Shown piece by piece: positions 27,059-35,204 of a DNA stretch of 64,000 nt. This stretch comes from Nitrospira sp. Its GTDB lineage: Bacteria; Nitrospirota; Nitrospiria; Nitrospirales; Nitrospiraceae. Every line of letters starts with the position of its first letter. Position 1 is the first letter of the stretch. The position numbers were made by a program, and so were the translations under genes. The stretch is from contig JACOEH010000022.1 in NCBI GenBank assembly GCA_024998685.1, positions 1 through 64,000 of the forward strand, given 5' to 3'. Below the pieces are notes generated by a model that had not been told where the DNA came from, made no database searches, and was given only the letters and a program-made list of their open reading frames with translations.

Positions 27059-28529
27059 GGCACACGAGCAAGTTGTTCATCGCGTGGGCGACTATGCCGG
27101 GAATCAGGCTCCCCGTCCGTTCATAGATCCAAGCCCAGAGGAATCCGCTCCAAAAGACGCTGAGAAACCCAATCAAGCTATAACCGTGAGCCAAAGCAAA
27201 GAGGCTGGTACTGATCAGGGCGGCAGGAAGGAATTCGAACCGGCGGCGAAGCATCGCAAACAGTAATCCACGAAACGCAAGTTCCTCGAAGATCGGCGCG
27301 AAGACGACATATTCGAGCACACTCACGGCCAGGGTGGGCGGAGCCCCCCACACAAGATCCTGATCAAACCATTCCGTCCAATGGTTATCTAAATTCAGGA
27401 ACTCGGCGGCCCGTCCCATCACCCATTCACCCCAGAGTCCGGCTGCAACAACTGCAAGCACGATGCAGGTCAGACGTCCAACATTGTCTCGCTTGATCCC
27501 CAGACCGAAACCGTTCGAGAAAGTCAGGCCGGCAGGCCTCAGCAATTGGACATACGCAAGGCCAAGCAGCGGTAGGTTGGCCAAAGGAATAGCTAACGCG
27601 CGCAACGACGCATGCTGAAATGACGAAGTAGACAGCATAGCTGCGGTCGTGACGACTCCTAAGGCGCCCCCCCGAAGAATGACCGCTGCGGCAGTTCTTC
27701 CGGACCAGGAAGGCGGAACGCCGGTTACATTGAGACACAGACTGTCCGTCTGTCGTGACCGCAGTCCGGCGATCCCCACAAACATGGCCGATCCAATCAC
27801 GAGGCATATCAATTCGAACGCCATCAATGGGCTGATCCTTTGTTGAATCCGATCCTCCCTGAGCACACGTTGCTCTTCAACCGCCGTCAGCAGATCTTGA
27901 TCGTCCGCGCGTCGTGCCAACCGTGCAGCGAGGTGAGCATAGAACCATCCGCTCGGCAACGTCTCCGCCAGCGTGGCCTGTAATTCTGCTTCTTGCGTCC
28001 GATCAAGCGGCTGAGACCCATACGCAGCTTCTATCAGTTGTCCGAACAGCACCGCAGACGTCCCACGGTTTTCCCATCCTTTGATTTCAGCCACTGCCGC
28101 AGTTTCATAGCCGGACTCTCCAAGTAGGATTGCCAGCCGAAGTTTGGAGAGTGGATTATCGGTCGCTTCGACCAGCTCCCGGTACCACTGGATGGCTTGT
28201 CCCCGCGCTTCATCAGTGCTGCCCATCGTCCAGTCAGCCAGCCATTGCTGCCATTGCGGCGCTCGACGAAGGCTGTCTTGTGCATCCAACATCCGGCTGA
28301 CCATCAGATCAAGCGCACGATCCGGCTCTTCAAAGCGCTGGAGTTTTGGAGACGTCACCGAAAACCAGAGAATGGCGCCGAGCGCCGCAATCAGAATGCC
28401 GGCGCATACCCCGCTCACGACCAGAGACCATCGAGAGCTATAGGGAAAAATCGATTGCTCGGGAACTACCGACTGGTCGCGTGGCGGAAGATCCGGCACT
28501 GGTTGGATTGAAACGGCCTGTTCACTCAT
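27033..28529 (-). CDS. CPBP-family membrane protease (CAAX-protease-like)
   Basis: This 498-residue integral membrane protein has one N-terminal membrane segment (about residues 38-60), a long soluble helical region with TPR-like character (about 90-260), and a polytopic C-terminal domain carrying the ABI/CPBP motif. The catalytic EELAFRGLLF and a downstream His in LFALAHGYSLIGF are present. CPBP proteins cleave prenylated or membrane substrates, and some are linked to bacteriocin immunity. Start 28529 (MSEQAVSIQ) is preferred over 28562. The large soluble N-terminal part is unusual. Confidence 0.82.
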   Translation of the reverse strand: MSEQAVSIQPVPDLPPRDQSVVPEQSIFPYSSRWSLVVSGVCAGILIAALGAILWFSVTSPKLQRFEEPDRALDLMVSRMLDAQDSLRRAPQWQQWLADWTMGSTDEARGQAIQWYRELVEATDNPLSKLRLAILLGESGYETAAVAEIKGWENRGTSAVLFGQLIEAAYGSQPLDRTQEAELQATLAETLPSGWFYAHLAARLARRADDQDLLTAVEEQRVLREDRIQQRISPLMAFELICLVIGSAMFVGIAGLRSRQTDSLCLNVTGVPPSWSGRTAAAVILRGGALGVVTTAAMLSTSSFQHASLRALAIPLANLPLLGLAYVQLLRPAGLTFSNGFGLGIKRDNVGRLTCIVLAVVAAGLWGEWVMGRAAEFLNLDNHWTEWFDQDLVWGAPPTLAVSVLEYVVFAPIFEELAFRGLLFAMLRRRFEFLPAALISTSLFALAHGYSLIGFLSVFWSGFLWAWIYERTGSLIPGIVAHAMNNLLVCLTVMALLR

Positions 28530-28670
28530 GAGTTGCCGACTATACCATTGGGCGTCACTCAAGCCGAATCCCCCAAAGTAGCTATGGGCACTTTCAGCAG
28601 CTGTTTCTCACATAGCCTTAGCCATCATACTTGGCTATACTAACCGCGCGATTTAAGGAGCCTATTTGTA

Positions 28671-29852
28671 ATGGAGAATTTTCTCGTCCCACGACGGCTG
28701 CTCTTGGGGCCAGGCCCCAGCATCGTGCATCCCCGGGTGCTACAAGCCTTAGCCACTCCGCTTGTCGGACATTTGGATCCTGTTTTCTTACACGTGATGG
28801 ACGACATTCAGGCGCGCTTGCGCCGCATATTCTCAACGACCAATCAATTTACAATTGCCGTCTCCGGAACCGGATCAGCCGGCATGGAGGCTGCGGTCGT
28901 CAACGTCGTTGAACCAGGCGACATCGTCATCGTCGGCATCAACGGCGTGTTCGGGACGCGACTCGCCGCAATCGTTGAACGTTGTGGAGGGAAAGTCATT
29001 CGAGTAGAAGTTCCGTGGGGGCAAGTAATCGAACCGGAACCGATGGCTGCGGCGCTCCGGCAGTCGAGTCCGGTCAAAGCTGTTGCGCTTGTGCATGCTG
29101 AAACTTCGACGGGAGCGTGGCAACCGCTCGAACCGATCGGCGCCCTTTGTCGTCGGTACAATGCGCTGCTGATCGTGGATACGGTCACATCCCTTGGCGG
29201 AATCCCTGTGGAAGTCGATCGGTGGGGCATTGATGTCTGCTACAGCGCCACGCAAAAATGTCTCAGTTGCCCGCCTGGCCTGGCTCCCTTGACCCTAAGT
29301 GACCGCGCGCTGTCCGCCGTCAAAAATCGCCGCTCTCCCTGTCAAAGCTGGTATTTTGACCTGTCCCTCATTGCGGATTACTGGAAGGAGCACAACCGTG
29401 CCTACCATCACACGGCGCCGATCTCGATACTCTATGCCCTACGGGAAGCGTTGTGTCTGATCGAGGAAGAAGGACTTCCCCCCAGATTTGCCCGCCACCA
29501 ACTGAATAGCCGTGCGCTGCTCGCAGGACTGATGGCGCTCGGTCTCGACCCGTTGCCTCCCCCTGATCGGCGGCTTCCGACGCTGATCTGCGTCACCATT
29601 CCAGCGCACATCAATGAGGCAGCCGTCCGATCCCAGCTGCTGGAGATGTTCGGGATCGAAATCGGAGGAGGCCTCGGCCCTCTCAAGGGAAAGGTCTGGA
29701 GAATCGGACTGATGGGAGAATCGTCGACGGAGGCCAATGTGCTGACTCTGTTGAACGCCATAGAAGAAATCGGTATTCGCAGCAGGTGGGTTTCGACTCC
29801 GGGTGCCGCGCTGCAAGCCGCTGCGCATATGTATGGTGTAGGTCAGCTGTGA
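28671..29852 (+). CDS. Class V aminotransferase (alanine-glyoxylate/serine-pyruvate type)
   Basis: This 393-residue PLP enzyme matches the alanine-glyoxylate aminotransferase family. N-terminal LLLGPGPSIVHPRVLQAL, the PLP-binding Asp segment LLIVDTVTSLGGIPVEVD, and the Schiff-base lysine in YSATQKCLSCPPGLAPL (about residue 198) are visible. It converts glyoxylate or hydroxypyruvate with Ala or Ser. AAGGAG precedes the start. The stop overlaps the start of the next gene (GTGA), so translation is probably coupled. Confidence 0.9.
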   Translation: MENFLVPRRLLLGPGPSIVHPRVLQALATPLVGHLDPVFLHVMDDIQARLRRIFSTTNQFTIAVSGTGSAGMEAAVVNVVEPGDIVIVGINGVFGTRLAAIVERCGGKVIRVEVPWGQVIEPEPMAAALRQSSPVKAVALVHAETSTGAWQPLEPIGALCRRYNALLIVDTVTSLGGIPVEVDRWGIDVCYSATQKCLSCPPGLAPLTLSDRALSAVKNRRSPCQSWYFDLSLIADYWKEHNRAYHHTAPISILYALREALCLIEEEGLPPRFARHQLNSRALLAGLMALGLDPLPPPDRRLPTLICVTIPAHINEAAVRSQLLEMFGIEIGGGLGPLKGKVWRIGLMGESSTEANVLTLLNAIEEIGIRSRWVSTPGAALQAAAHMYGVGQL

Positions 29853-31054
29853 CACTTGCCGTTTATCGCGCACGCCTCATCGATGGGACGGGTGACCTTC
29901 ACGATAACGCGACGCTCCTCGTGCGCGGCACAAAGATCTTGATGGTCGGCCCAAGCCATGAGGTCAGAATCCCAAAAGGAGCCGTCCGTATCGACGCCCG
30001 AGGTCTCACGGTCATCCCAGGACTCATCGACTGTCATGTCCATCTTTGCCTGGGTGGAGAACCGGACGTCGTCGGCGCGCTCGAATCAGAGCAGCCTTCC
30101 TATACGTTGCTCAAGTCGGCCAAACACGCAAAGTCGACGATCGATGCGGGCTTTACGACGGTGCGCGACGTCGGATCACGAGATCATTCTATCTTCACCC
30201 TGAAACAGGCCATCGAATCGGGCTTGTTGCCTGGGCCACGCATCGTCGGTGCAGGGCGCGCTATCTGCATGATCGGAGGCCACGCACGGTTCATCGGTCA
30301 GGAGGTGGAGGGGACGGAGCAGGTCAGGCAGGTTGTGGCCGAGCAGATCGCTGCCGGTGCAGGGGTCATCAAACTCATCGCTTCCGGCGGCGTCTTAACA
30401 CCCGGCACTTCACCGGACGAGGCCCAAATGACGATGGAGGAATTGGCGGCAGCAGTCGATGCGGCACACCAAGCCGGGAAAAGAGTCGCCGCCCATGCCC
30501 ATGGTGCCGCCGGAATGAAGAACGCCATTCATGCGGGAGTACGATCAATCGAACACGCCACCTTGTTGGATGACGAGTCAGGAGCACTCATGAAGCGCTA
30601 TGGCGTTTACATGGTCCCTACTCTTTCAGCCCTCGCGACGACGGCGGCATGTCGGCCAGGCTGCGGTGTCCCGGACAGTGCACTGGCGAAAGCCAAATCC
30701 ATGACCAAGCGGCACCAGGCGAGCTTCAAAACCGCCCATCAGAGCGGCATCGCCATCGCCATGGGCACCGATGCCGGAACTCCATTCAACTACCATGGAG
30801 AAAATGCGCAGGAACTCGAACGGATGGTTGCTTTCGGCATGACGCCAATGCAGGCCATTGTCGCCTCCACCGCCACGGCAGCCCAGCTCATCGGGATTCA
30901 GGATTCAGTCGGAACGCTGACCAAAGGAATGGAAGCGGATCTCGTGATCTTGAAAGGAAATCCCCTTCGACGGATCGAGGTGCTACAAGACCGGGATAAG
31001 ATTGTAGGCGTGATGAAAGCGGGAAAGTTTGTGGCGGGAGTGTTCGGAAAGTAA
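29849..31054 (+). CDS. Amidohydrolase (imidazolonepropionase/prolidase-like)
   Basis: The 401-residue product starts with GTG 29849, four bases overlapping the aminotransferase stop. It has the amidohydrolase metal motif VIPGLIDCHVHLCLGGEPD near residue 50, the Lys/Asp-bearing middle GAGVIKLIASGGV, the His segments RVAAHAHGAAG and SIEHATLLD, and the catalytic Asp in IAMGTDAGTPFNY. Members hydrolyse cyclic amides, dipeptides or organophosphates. Coupling with the aminotransferase suggests a shared nitrogen catabolic step, but the substrate is unknown. Confidence 0.85.
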   Translation: MTLAVYRARLIDGTGDLHDNATLLVRGTKILMVGPSHEVRIPKGAVRIDARGLTVIPGLIDCHVHLCLGGEPDVVGALESEQPSYTLLKSAKHAKSTIDAGFTTVRDVGSRDHSIFTLKQAIESGLLPGPRIVGAGRAICMIGGHARFIGQEVEGTEQVRQVVAEQIAAGAGVIKLIASGGVLTPGTSPDEAQMTMEELAAAVDAAHQAGKRVAAHAHGAAGMKNAIHAGVRSIEHATLLDDESGALMKRYGVYMVPTLSALATTAACRPGCGVPDSALAKAKSMTKRHQASFKTAHQSGIAIAMGTDAGTPFNYHGENAQELERMVAFGMTPMQAIVASTATAAQLIGIQDSVGTLTKGMEADLVILKGNPLRRIEVLQDRDKIVGVMKAGKFVAGVFGK

Positions 31055-31181
31055 TGTCTCGCTACTGAGCAGCCGTTCGTCAAACGGGCGTCTTCTATGT
31101 CTGGACGGCTGCTTGACCCACCAGTGGATCTTGATAGAATGCCCCCGATTACCGACACTAAAATGAACTAAGTGGGGGCTT

Positions 31182-31409
31182 ATGAAGACGCTAACAGGAA
31201 CAGTACACCAAGGACGGATTGAACTGACCGATCAGACCGAGCTGGTTGAAGGTCAGGCGGTCATCGTCCTCGTTCCCGAAAACCAGGATCCTCTTCCCGC
31301 CGAAGCCATGAAACTATTGGCACGACTCGATGCGTTCCGGCACGAAGTCGGGCCTGTCGGGTGCTCCACTCGCGATCTCGTCGGCCAAGGCAGACGCAAT
31401 GGCCAATGA
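31182..31409 (+). CDS. Antitoxin of a VapBC-type pair
   Basis: This 75-residue protein begins MKTLTGTVHQGRIELTDQTEL, a beta-rich N-terminus like that of AbrB/DUF104-type antitoxins, followed by an acidic helical tail. It overlaps the downstream PIN toxin gene by 11 bp, the common antitoxin-first order of vap operons. The family is assigned mainly by context. Confidence 0.6.
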   Translation: MKTLTGTVHQGRIELTDQTELVEGQAVIVLVPENQDPLPAEAMKLLARLDAFRHEVGPVGCSTRDLVGQGRRNGQ

Positions 31410-31827
31410 CTATGTCGTCGATGGATCGGTGGCGTTGAAGTGGCTGGTTGATGACGAGGCCGATATCCCCAGGGCCCGTACGATGCTTTCCGACATCCTC
31501 TGTGGAAATGCTCGCCTTTTCGTCCCTCCACATTATGTCAGTGAAGTTGGAAACGGCCTAATCATGGCTGCGAAGCGAAAGCGTATCGCTCCCCACAATC
31601 TCTCAGAAGCTTGGGCTGATTTTCTTTCGATTCCTCGCCTGGAGACTACATGGCATCCGCTTTTGGGCGTGAAGGCCTTCGATCTCGCCCGTGAATCATC
31701 GCTCACGTATTACGATGCAGCGTATGTGGCATTAGCGGCCTTACAGAACGCGAGCCTCATGACCGCAGATACGCAGGCCGCCGAAGCGGCCCAGCGCTTA
31801 AAAATCCATGTGACTCTCTTGAGATAG
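31399..31827 (+). CDS. vapC: VapC-type PIN-domain ribonuclease toxin
   Basis: This 142-residue toxin begins YVVDGSVALKWLVDDEAD, with the first catalytic Asp of the PIN domain (VxDxS), then EVGNGL with a Glu, and finally LTYYDAAYVALAALQNASLMTAD containing the Asp pair. PIN toxins cleave RNA, often initiator tRNA. The start lies inside the antitoxin gene. The nuclease residues are all present, so it is probably active. Confidence 0.85.
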   Translation: MANDYVVDGSVALKWLVDDEADIPRARTMLSDILCGNARLFVPPHYVSEVGNGLIMAAKRKRIAPHNLSEAWADFLSIPRLETTWHPLLGVKAFDLARESSLTYYDAAYVALAALQNASLMTADTQAAEAAQRLKIHVTLLR

Positions 31828-31848
31828 TCTTATTCCCAAGGGTGTGTC

Positions 31849-31945
31849 TCAGCGGTATTTTTCAAGACATAACCACAGAATTTCTTTCAGATTCTTTTGC
31901 AACTCATCCAAGCTTTCCCTTGTGTATGTTTTGACGACGAAACCC
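31849..31945 (-). pseudogene. HicB-like antitoxin remnant (C-terminal end)
   Basis: A leftward frame reads GFVVKTYTRESLDELQKNLKEIL and ends at TGA 31849-31851. The helix pattern is that of the C-terminal part of HicB-family antitoxins. Upstream of this the frame has no family-like sequence, and no hicA is adjacent. It is taken as a remnant. Confidence 0.4.
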
Positions 31946-31973
31946 GGCGGTGATGGTCGGACATCACCGCCGG
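31944..31973. repeat. Perfect 12-bp inverted repeat
   Basis: CCGGCGGTGATG and CATCACCGCCGG flank a 6-nt loop. It directly abuts the HicB-like remnant. Confidence 0.6.
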
Positions 31974-32325
31974 ACTCGCCGGCCCTGGTCGGGCCTCACA
32001 AGGGTGGGCTGCTGGATCAAGCGGCCCGGCCTTTCCCGACCTGGGACTTGCCGTACAGGCGTAGCAAATCCTGTGCTGTCATCGACGCACCGAAGTTTCA
32101 ATCTCTGCGCAACATAGCCTCCATGGAAATTATGGCTTTCGCGAACTCGCATCGCCAGGGGCTCCGTCGTGTCTCGACTCACCGAATAGAACAGGGTGAA
32201 TCTGAACCGATACAGGTGAATCCAATCGGATTCACACGATGCCCTACGAGCGGCAAGGAGACCGGAGATTTTTAGGTCTGTTGACCTGTGGATCAGAAGC
32301 AGGCTTCTTTGGCAGGAAGGCCTTG

Positions 32326-32457
32326 GGAATCGATGTGGCGTACCAGGCTCTTCTGTTTGAGTCTCGAACCGTCATCGGCAATCCGAATCCCACGGTGAAC
32401 GGCACCTACCAGACCACCACCCACGCCAGCTCGATGACGATGCGGATCAACTTCTAG
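32326..32457 (+). pseudogene. FadL/OmpP1-like outer membrane protein, C-terminal remnant
   Basis: The 44-codon end reads GIDVAYQALLFESRTVIG followed by NGTYQTTTH and a terminal strand MTMRINF ending in Phe. This is the C-terminal beta-strand arrangement of OmpP1/FadL-type porins, including the final aromatic residue needed for BAM recognition. The frame upstream (from 32239) is not family-like and the rest of the gene is missing, so this is a decayed fragment. Confidence 0.5.
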
Positions 32458-32558
32458 ATCCGTAAAGCCTCGCAATGTTCCACATTGTTCGCCGCTGGAA
32501 CATAGAGAGCGGTATGCATAATTTGTGACCCGACTCTACGAAGAGAAATACAATGCCG

Positions 32559-32996
32559 TCATGATGCCCCGGTTTGTCCAAGGATACGGTGGAACTCATG
32601 AGCCGTGACAATGCGCACCCCTTTATATTCGTGAAGGTCGAGAAGATCTGAGTCCCCACTGACAAGATAACCCGCACGCCCCTCCAGTGCAGCAACCAGA
32701 TATTTGTCATCATCTGGATCTTTCTCGACCACCCGGAGTTTCAAACAGCCTTCAGTGGGTTCAGCAATCAACGCGAGGGCGATGACCCAACGTTCAATCT
32801 CCTCAGTGGTCAGGGAAAGATACCGTCGAACGCGTGGATAGTTCAGACCGCGTCGCACTTCATCAAAGATTGCAGCAGACCCGACAAGATGAAACGCTTG
32901 ATCGTCTAACAAGAGACGAAGGATACGTCCCGGCAGTCCCTGCGGACGAAGGCACGCACTGATATAAATATTGGCGTCGAGGACGGCTCGAATCAC
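32559..32996 (-). CDS. PIN-domain toxin (putative VapC-like, TIGR00305 type)
   Basis: This 145-residue protein starts MIRAVLDANIYISACL with the PIN catalytic Asp, then carries FDEVRRGL (Glu), and KDPDDDKYLVAAL plus YLVSGDSDLLDL with the remaining acidic ligands. It is the 'toxin component, PIN family' type. It sits 3 bp downstream of the Phd-like antitoxin gene. Intact catalytic residues indicate an active RNase. Confidence 0.85.
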   Translation of the reverse strand: MIRAVLDANIYISACLRPQGLPGRILRLLLDDQAFHLVGSAAIFDEVRRGLNYPRVRRYLSLTTEEIERWVIALALIAEPTEGCLKLRVVEKDPDDDKYLVAALEGRAGYLVSGDSDLLDLHEYKGVRIVTAHEFHRILGQTGAS

Positions 32997-32999
32997 ACG

Positions 33000-33272
33000 T
33001 TATTTCCGAAGCGGCTTACGAGTACGATGTTTGGCTTCGTTACCAAGTTGATCGGCCTGGCTCTGAGAGATCCCGTCCGATCTCCGAGAAAGGATAGAGA
33101 GCAAGTGTGCGCGCGCGGCTTGTTGCATTTGTTCAAGTCTTTCGATCGGGACTATCGCCGCCAGGGGCTTACCTTTGCGCTCAATGACAAATTGATCATG
33201 CCGAAGCGCCACCCGATTGAGGAGATCGCCAAGCCGTTGACGGATATCAAGCGTTGACACCGTTTCAATCAT
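33000..33272 (-). CDS. Phd/YefM-type antitoxin
   Basis: This 90-residue protein begins MIETVSTLDIRQRLGDLLNRV, followed by FVIERKGKPLAAIVPIERLEQ, the classic Phd/YefM DNA-binding fold. The basic tail (KHRTRKPLRK) would bind the toxin. Start 33272 is chosen because the family begins with this Met and not at 33296. A 27-bp palindrome immediately upstream is a likely autoregulatory operator. Confidence 0.85.
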   Translation of the reverse strand: MIETVSTLDIRQRLGDLLNRVALRHDQFVIERKGKPLAAIVPIERLEQMQQAARAHLLSILSRRSDGISQSQADQLGNEAKHRTRKPLRK

Positions 33273-33296
33273 AAAACACCTCCATAAACATCTCAT

Positions 33297-33323
33297 CTAT
33301 TGCAACTAGTATAGTTGCAATAG
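33297..33323. promoter_or_regulatory. 27-bp palindromic operator
   Basis: The perfect 12-bp arms CTATTGCAACTA and TAGTTGCAATAG are separated by GTA. It lies 25 bp upstream of the Phd-like start and 45 bp before the RelE-like remnant. Phd-family antitoxins bind such palindromes to repress their own operon. Confidence 0.65.
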
Positions 33324-33367
33324 ATCAACCAGTCAACACAATCTTCCAAGCATACGAAGAGCCGATA

Positions 33368-33487
33368 GTGTCCTATACCGTTCTCCTACGGCCTGCAGCG
33401 CAACGCGACCTGGACAAACTTTCTCATCGAGATCCGATCACAAATGCCTCGCTTGACGACCATCTCAGTTTGAGATATCATGCTTCT
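33368..33487 (+). pseudogene. RelE/ParE-like N-terminal remnant fused in frame to higB
   Basis: The 40 codons before higB read SYTVLLRPAAQRDLDKL, the N-terminal strand and helix of a RelE/ParE toxin, and then degenerate. The frame continues without a stop into the HigB start (GTG 33488). It looks like the head of a lost relE gene joined to higB. Confidence 0.5.
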
Positions 33488-33775
33488 GTGCATATCATCA
33501 CGCGGAGGCGGCTGATGGACTTTTGGCGAATCCATCCCGAAGCCCGTTCCCCGTTGCAACATTGGTTTGCCGTTATGCGCAAGACCGACTATGCTTCCTT
33601 TGCCGCTCTCCGGACTACGTTTCCATCAGCGGATCAGATTGACCGGTTCACAGTCTTTAATATCGGAGGCAACGAGTTTCGGCTGATCGCAGCCATTTAC
33701 TGCAACCGGAAGAAAGTCTACGTCCGGCACGTGCTCACGCATGCGGAATACGACAGGGATAGTTGGAGGATCTAA
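33488..33775 (+). CDS. higB: HigB-type mRNA interferase toxin
   Basis: This 95-residue toxin starts VHIITRRRLMDFWRIHPEA and ends with RKKVYVRHVLTHAEYDRD, typical of HigB (RelE-superfamily ribosome-dependent mRNase). The start GTG 33488 is chosen because homologues begin with MHIITRRRL; the frame is open for 40 codons upstream. Conserved basic residues and the C-terminal Tyr/His are present. It is 3 bp from higA. Confidence 0.85.
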   Translation: MHIITRRRLMDFWRIHPEARSPLQHWFAVMRKTDYASFAALRTTFPSADQIDRFTVFNIGGNEFRLIAAIYCNRKKVYVRHVLTHAEYDRDSWRI

Positions 33776-33778
33776 CCG

Positions 33779-34249
33779 ATGCTTGCCAAATATATCCGTG
33801 AAGCTCATGCGGACTACCGCCGCATTCGCAGGCGAGTTCCGCTCGGGCCGTTGCGGACAGAGGCCGAATACCACCGAGCGGTCGCTATGCTCGATGAGAT
33901 CATCGACGAAATCGGCGAACAAGAGACTCATCCTCTGGCTGATCTGGTTGAAACCTTGGCACTTGCCATCACCGCATACGAAGAGGTTCATGTGCCGATA
34001 CCGGTCTCTTCTGGTCTCGAAATCCTTCGCGCGCTCATGGAGGACCATGGATTGTCTCAATCGGATCTTCCCGAGGTCGGCAGTCAGGGTGTCGTCTCAG
34101 AAGTTCTCTCCGGCAAGCGCGACCTGAACGTCCGTCAAATCGCTCGGCTCGCCGCGAGATTCGGGGTCTCGCCCGCGTTGTTCTTACAGATGCCTACCCT
34201 TGCGCATCACTCGTCACGAAGAAAGCAAGTTCTTATTGGGAAGAAGTGA
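33779..34249 (+). CDS. higA: HigA-type antitoxin
   Basis: This 156-residue protein has an N-terminal helical region that wraps the toxin and a C-terminal XRE helix-turn-helix: LRALMEDHGLSQSDLPEVG, followed by GVVSEVLSGKRDLNVRQIARLAARFGVSPALF (parts quoted). It neutralises HigB and represses the operon. Toxin-first order is normal for higBA. Confidence 0.88.
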   Translation: MLAKYIREAHADYRRIRRRVPLGPLRTEAEYHRAVAMLDEIIDEIGEQETHPLADLVETLALAITAYEEVHVPIPVSSGLEILRALMEDHGLSQSDLPEVGSQGVVSEVLSGKRDLNVRQIARLAARFGVSPALFLQMPTLAHHSSRRKQVLIGKK

Positions 34250-34382
34250 CAGGCCCAATAATAAAACGCCATGCGTCGTAGGTAGAGCACTCACGGTTTC
34301 AGCCTACTCCGCATCGCAGCCCCTAACCAACTCCGTTGCGGACATTCGCCACGTTTTTACCTTTCACCTTTACCTTTCACAT

Positions 34383-35012
34383 CTAACGTCTCTCATAAAA
34401 CAGCTCCAGCGCCGAGGCGATGCCGTGCACGCGGCCGTTGCGAAAGGCCGTTTCAAGACGATTCCGCAGCGCTCGAATTCCGCTCTCATCGCCGCGCTTC
34501 GTCACTCCCTGCGACACCATCATTTCCACCGCTACTTCAATCAGACGTTGTTTTCGTCCTTCCATTTCTTCCGTCACGAAGTCGCCCATGATCTCCGCCG
34601 CACGAGCGGTGACGACGTGCTCCAGAAACGAATCGTAACCCTGCTCGACCACAACTTGTTCTCGAACGAGAGTCAGCTCCGCCTTCACCCGCTTCACATC
34701 TTTCACCAAGATCGCGAACAATTCCTTTCTGCCTTCATCGAAGAGCTTCCGCTCCATTTCATCGAGGATAATGCCGGGATCGATTCTTTCAGCGCGTGGC
34801 TCATCTCCCCAAGATAGACGGTCATAACTCCTGCGTTTTTCAGAGTCTCCGACGATCTCATACGCGACATTGATCTCTCTGATCCGCTCGTCCGCATCTT
34901 TCTTATGAGGATTCCGGTCGGGATGATGTTCAAAGACCAGCTTTCGATAGGCCTTCTTGATGTCTTCGTCGGACGCCTCACGCGAGACGCCGAGTATTTC
35001 GTAGTAATTCAT
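34383..35012 (-). CDS. DnaJ-domain protein
   Basis: This 209-residue protein has a J-domain at the N-terminus (MNYYEILGVSREASDEDIKKAYRKL, with the HPD motif in EHHPDRN near residue 30) and an acidic-helical remainder without zinc fingers or the C-terminal substrate domain, so it is not DnaJ itself. J-domain proteins stimulate Hsp70 ATPase. ATG 35012 (MNYYEIL) is the family-typical start; two upstream codons are possible. It stands between toxin-antitoxin genes and a transporter gene. Confidence 0.8.
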   Translation of the reverse strand: MNYYEILGVSREASDEDIKKAYRKLVFEHHPDRNPHKKDADERIREINVAYEIVGDSEKRRSYDRLSWGDEPRAERIDPGIILDEMERKLFDEGRKELFAILVKDVKRVKAELTLVREQVVVEQGYDSFLEHVVTARAAEIMGDFVTEEMEGRKQRLIEVAVEMMVSQGVTKRGDESGIRALRNRLETAFRNGRVHGIASALELFYERR

Positions 35013-35204
35013 CGGTGGCATGCGAAGGACTATAACACGAGGTTTTGCACTGTTCACCTTGACAGTGACGGAGAACCCTCTTAGCCTTGCGCGGCGCGAA
35101 ACGGTTTGCCTGGTTTCAGGTCTATCTGGTTTATCTCGTCCATTTCGTAATGTGACCAGGAGGAAGCTATCTCGCTGACTAACAAACAGTCGTGGCGATC
35201 CGGT

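Larger units (their letters stand above)
31830..32558. other. Gene-poor stretch with remnants
   Basis: No intact gene is supported here. It contains the tail of a HicB-like gene, a long perfect hairpin (31944-31973), and the last 44 codons of a FadL/OmpP1-like outer membrane gene. The segment 31975-32240 has no recognised content. Confidence 0.5.

Noticed and set aside
31844-32275. Rightward 143-residue frame in the gene-poor stretch
   Set aside because: No ribosome binding site or domain. The sequence is better explained as remnants on both strands.
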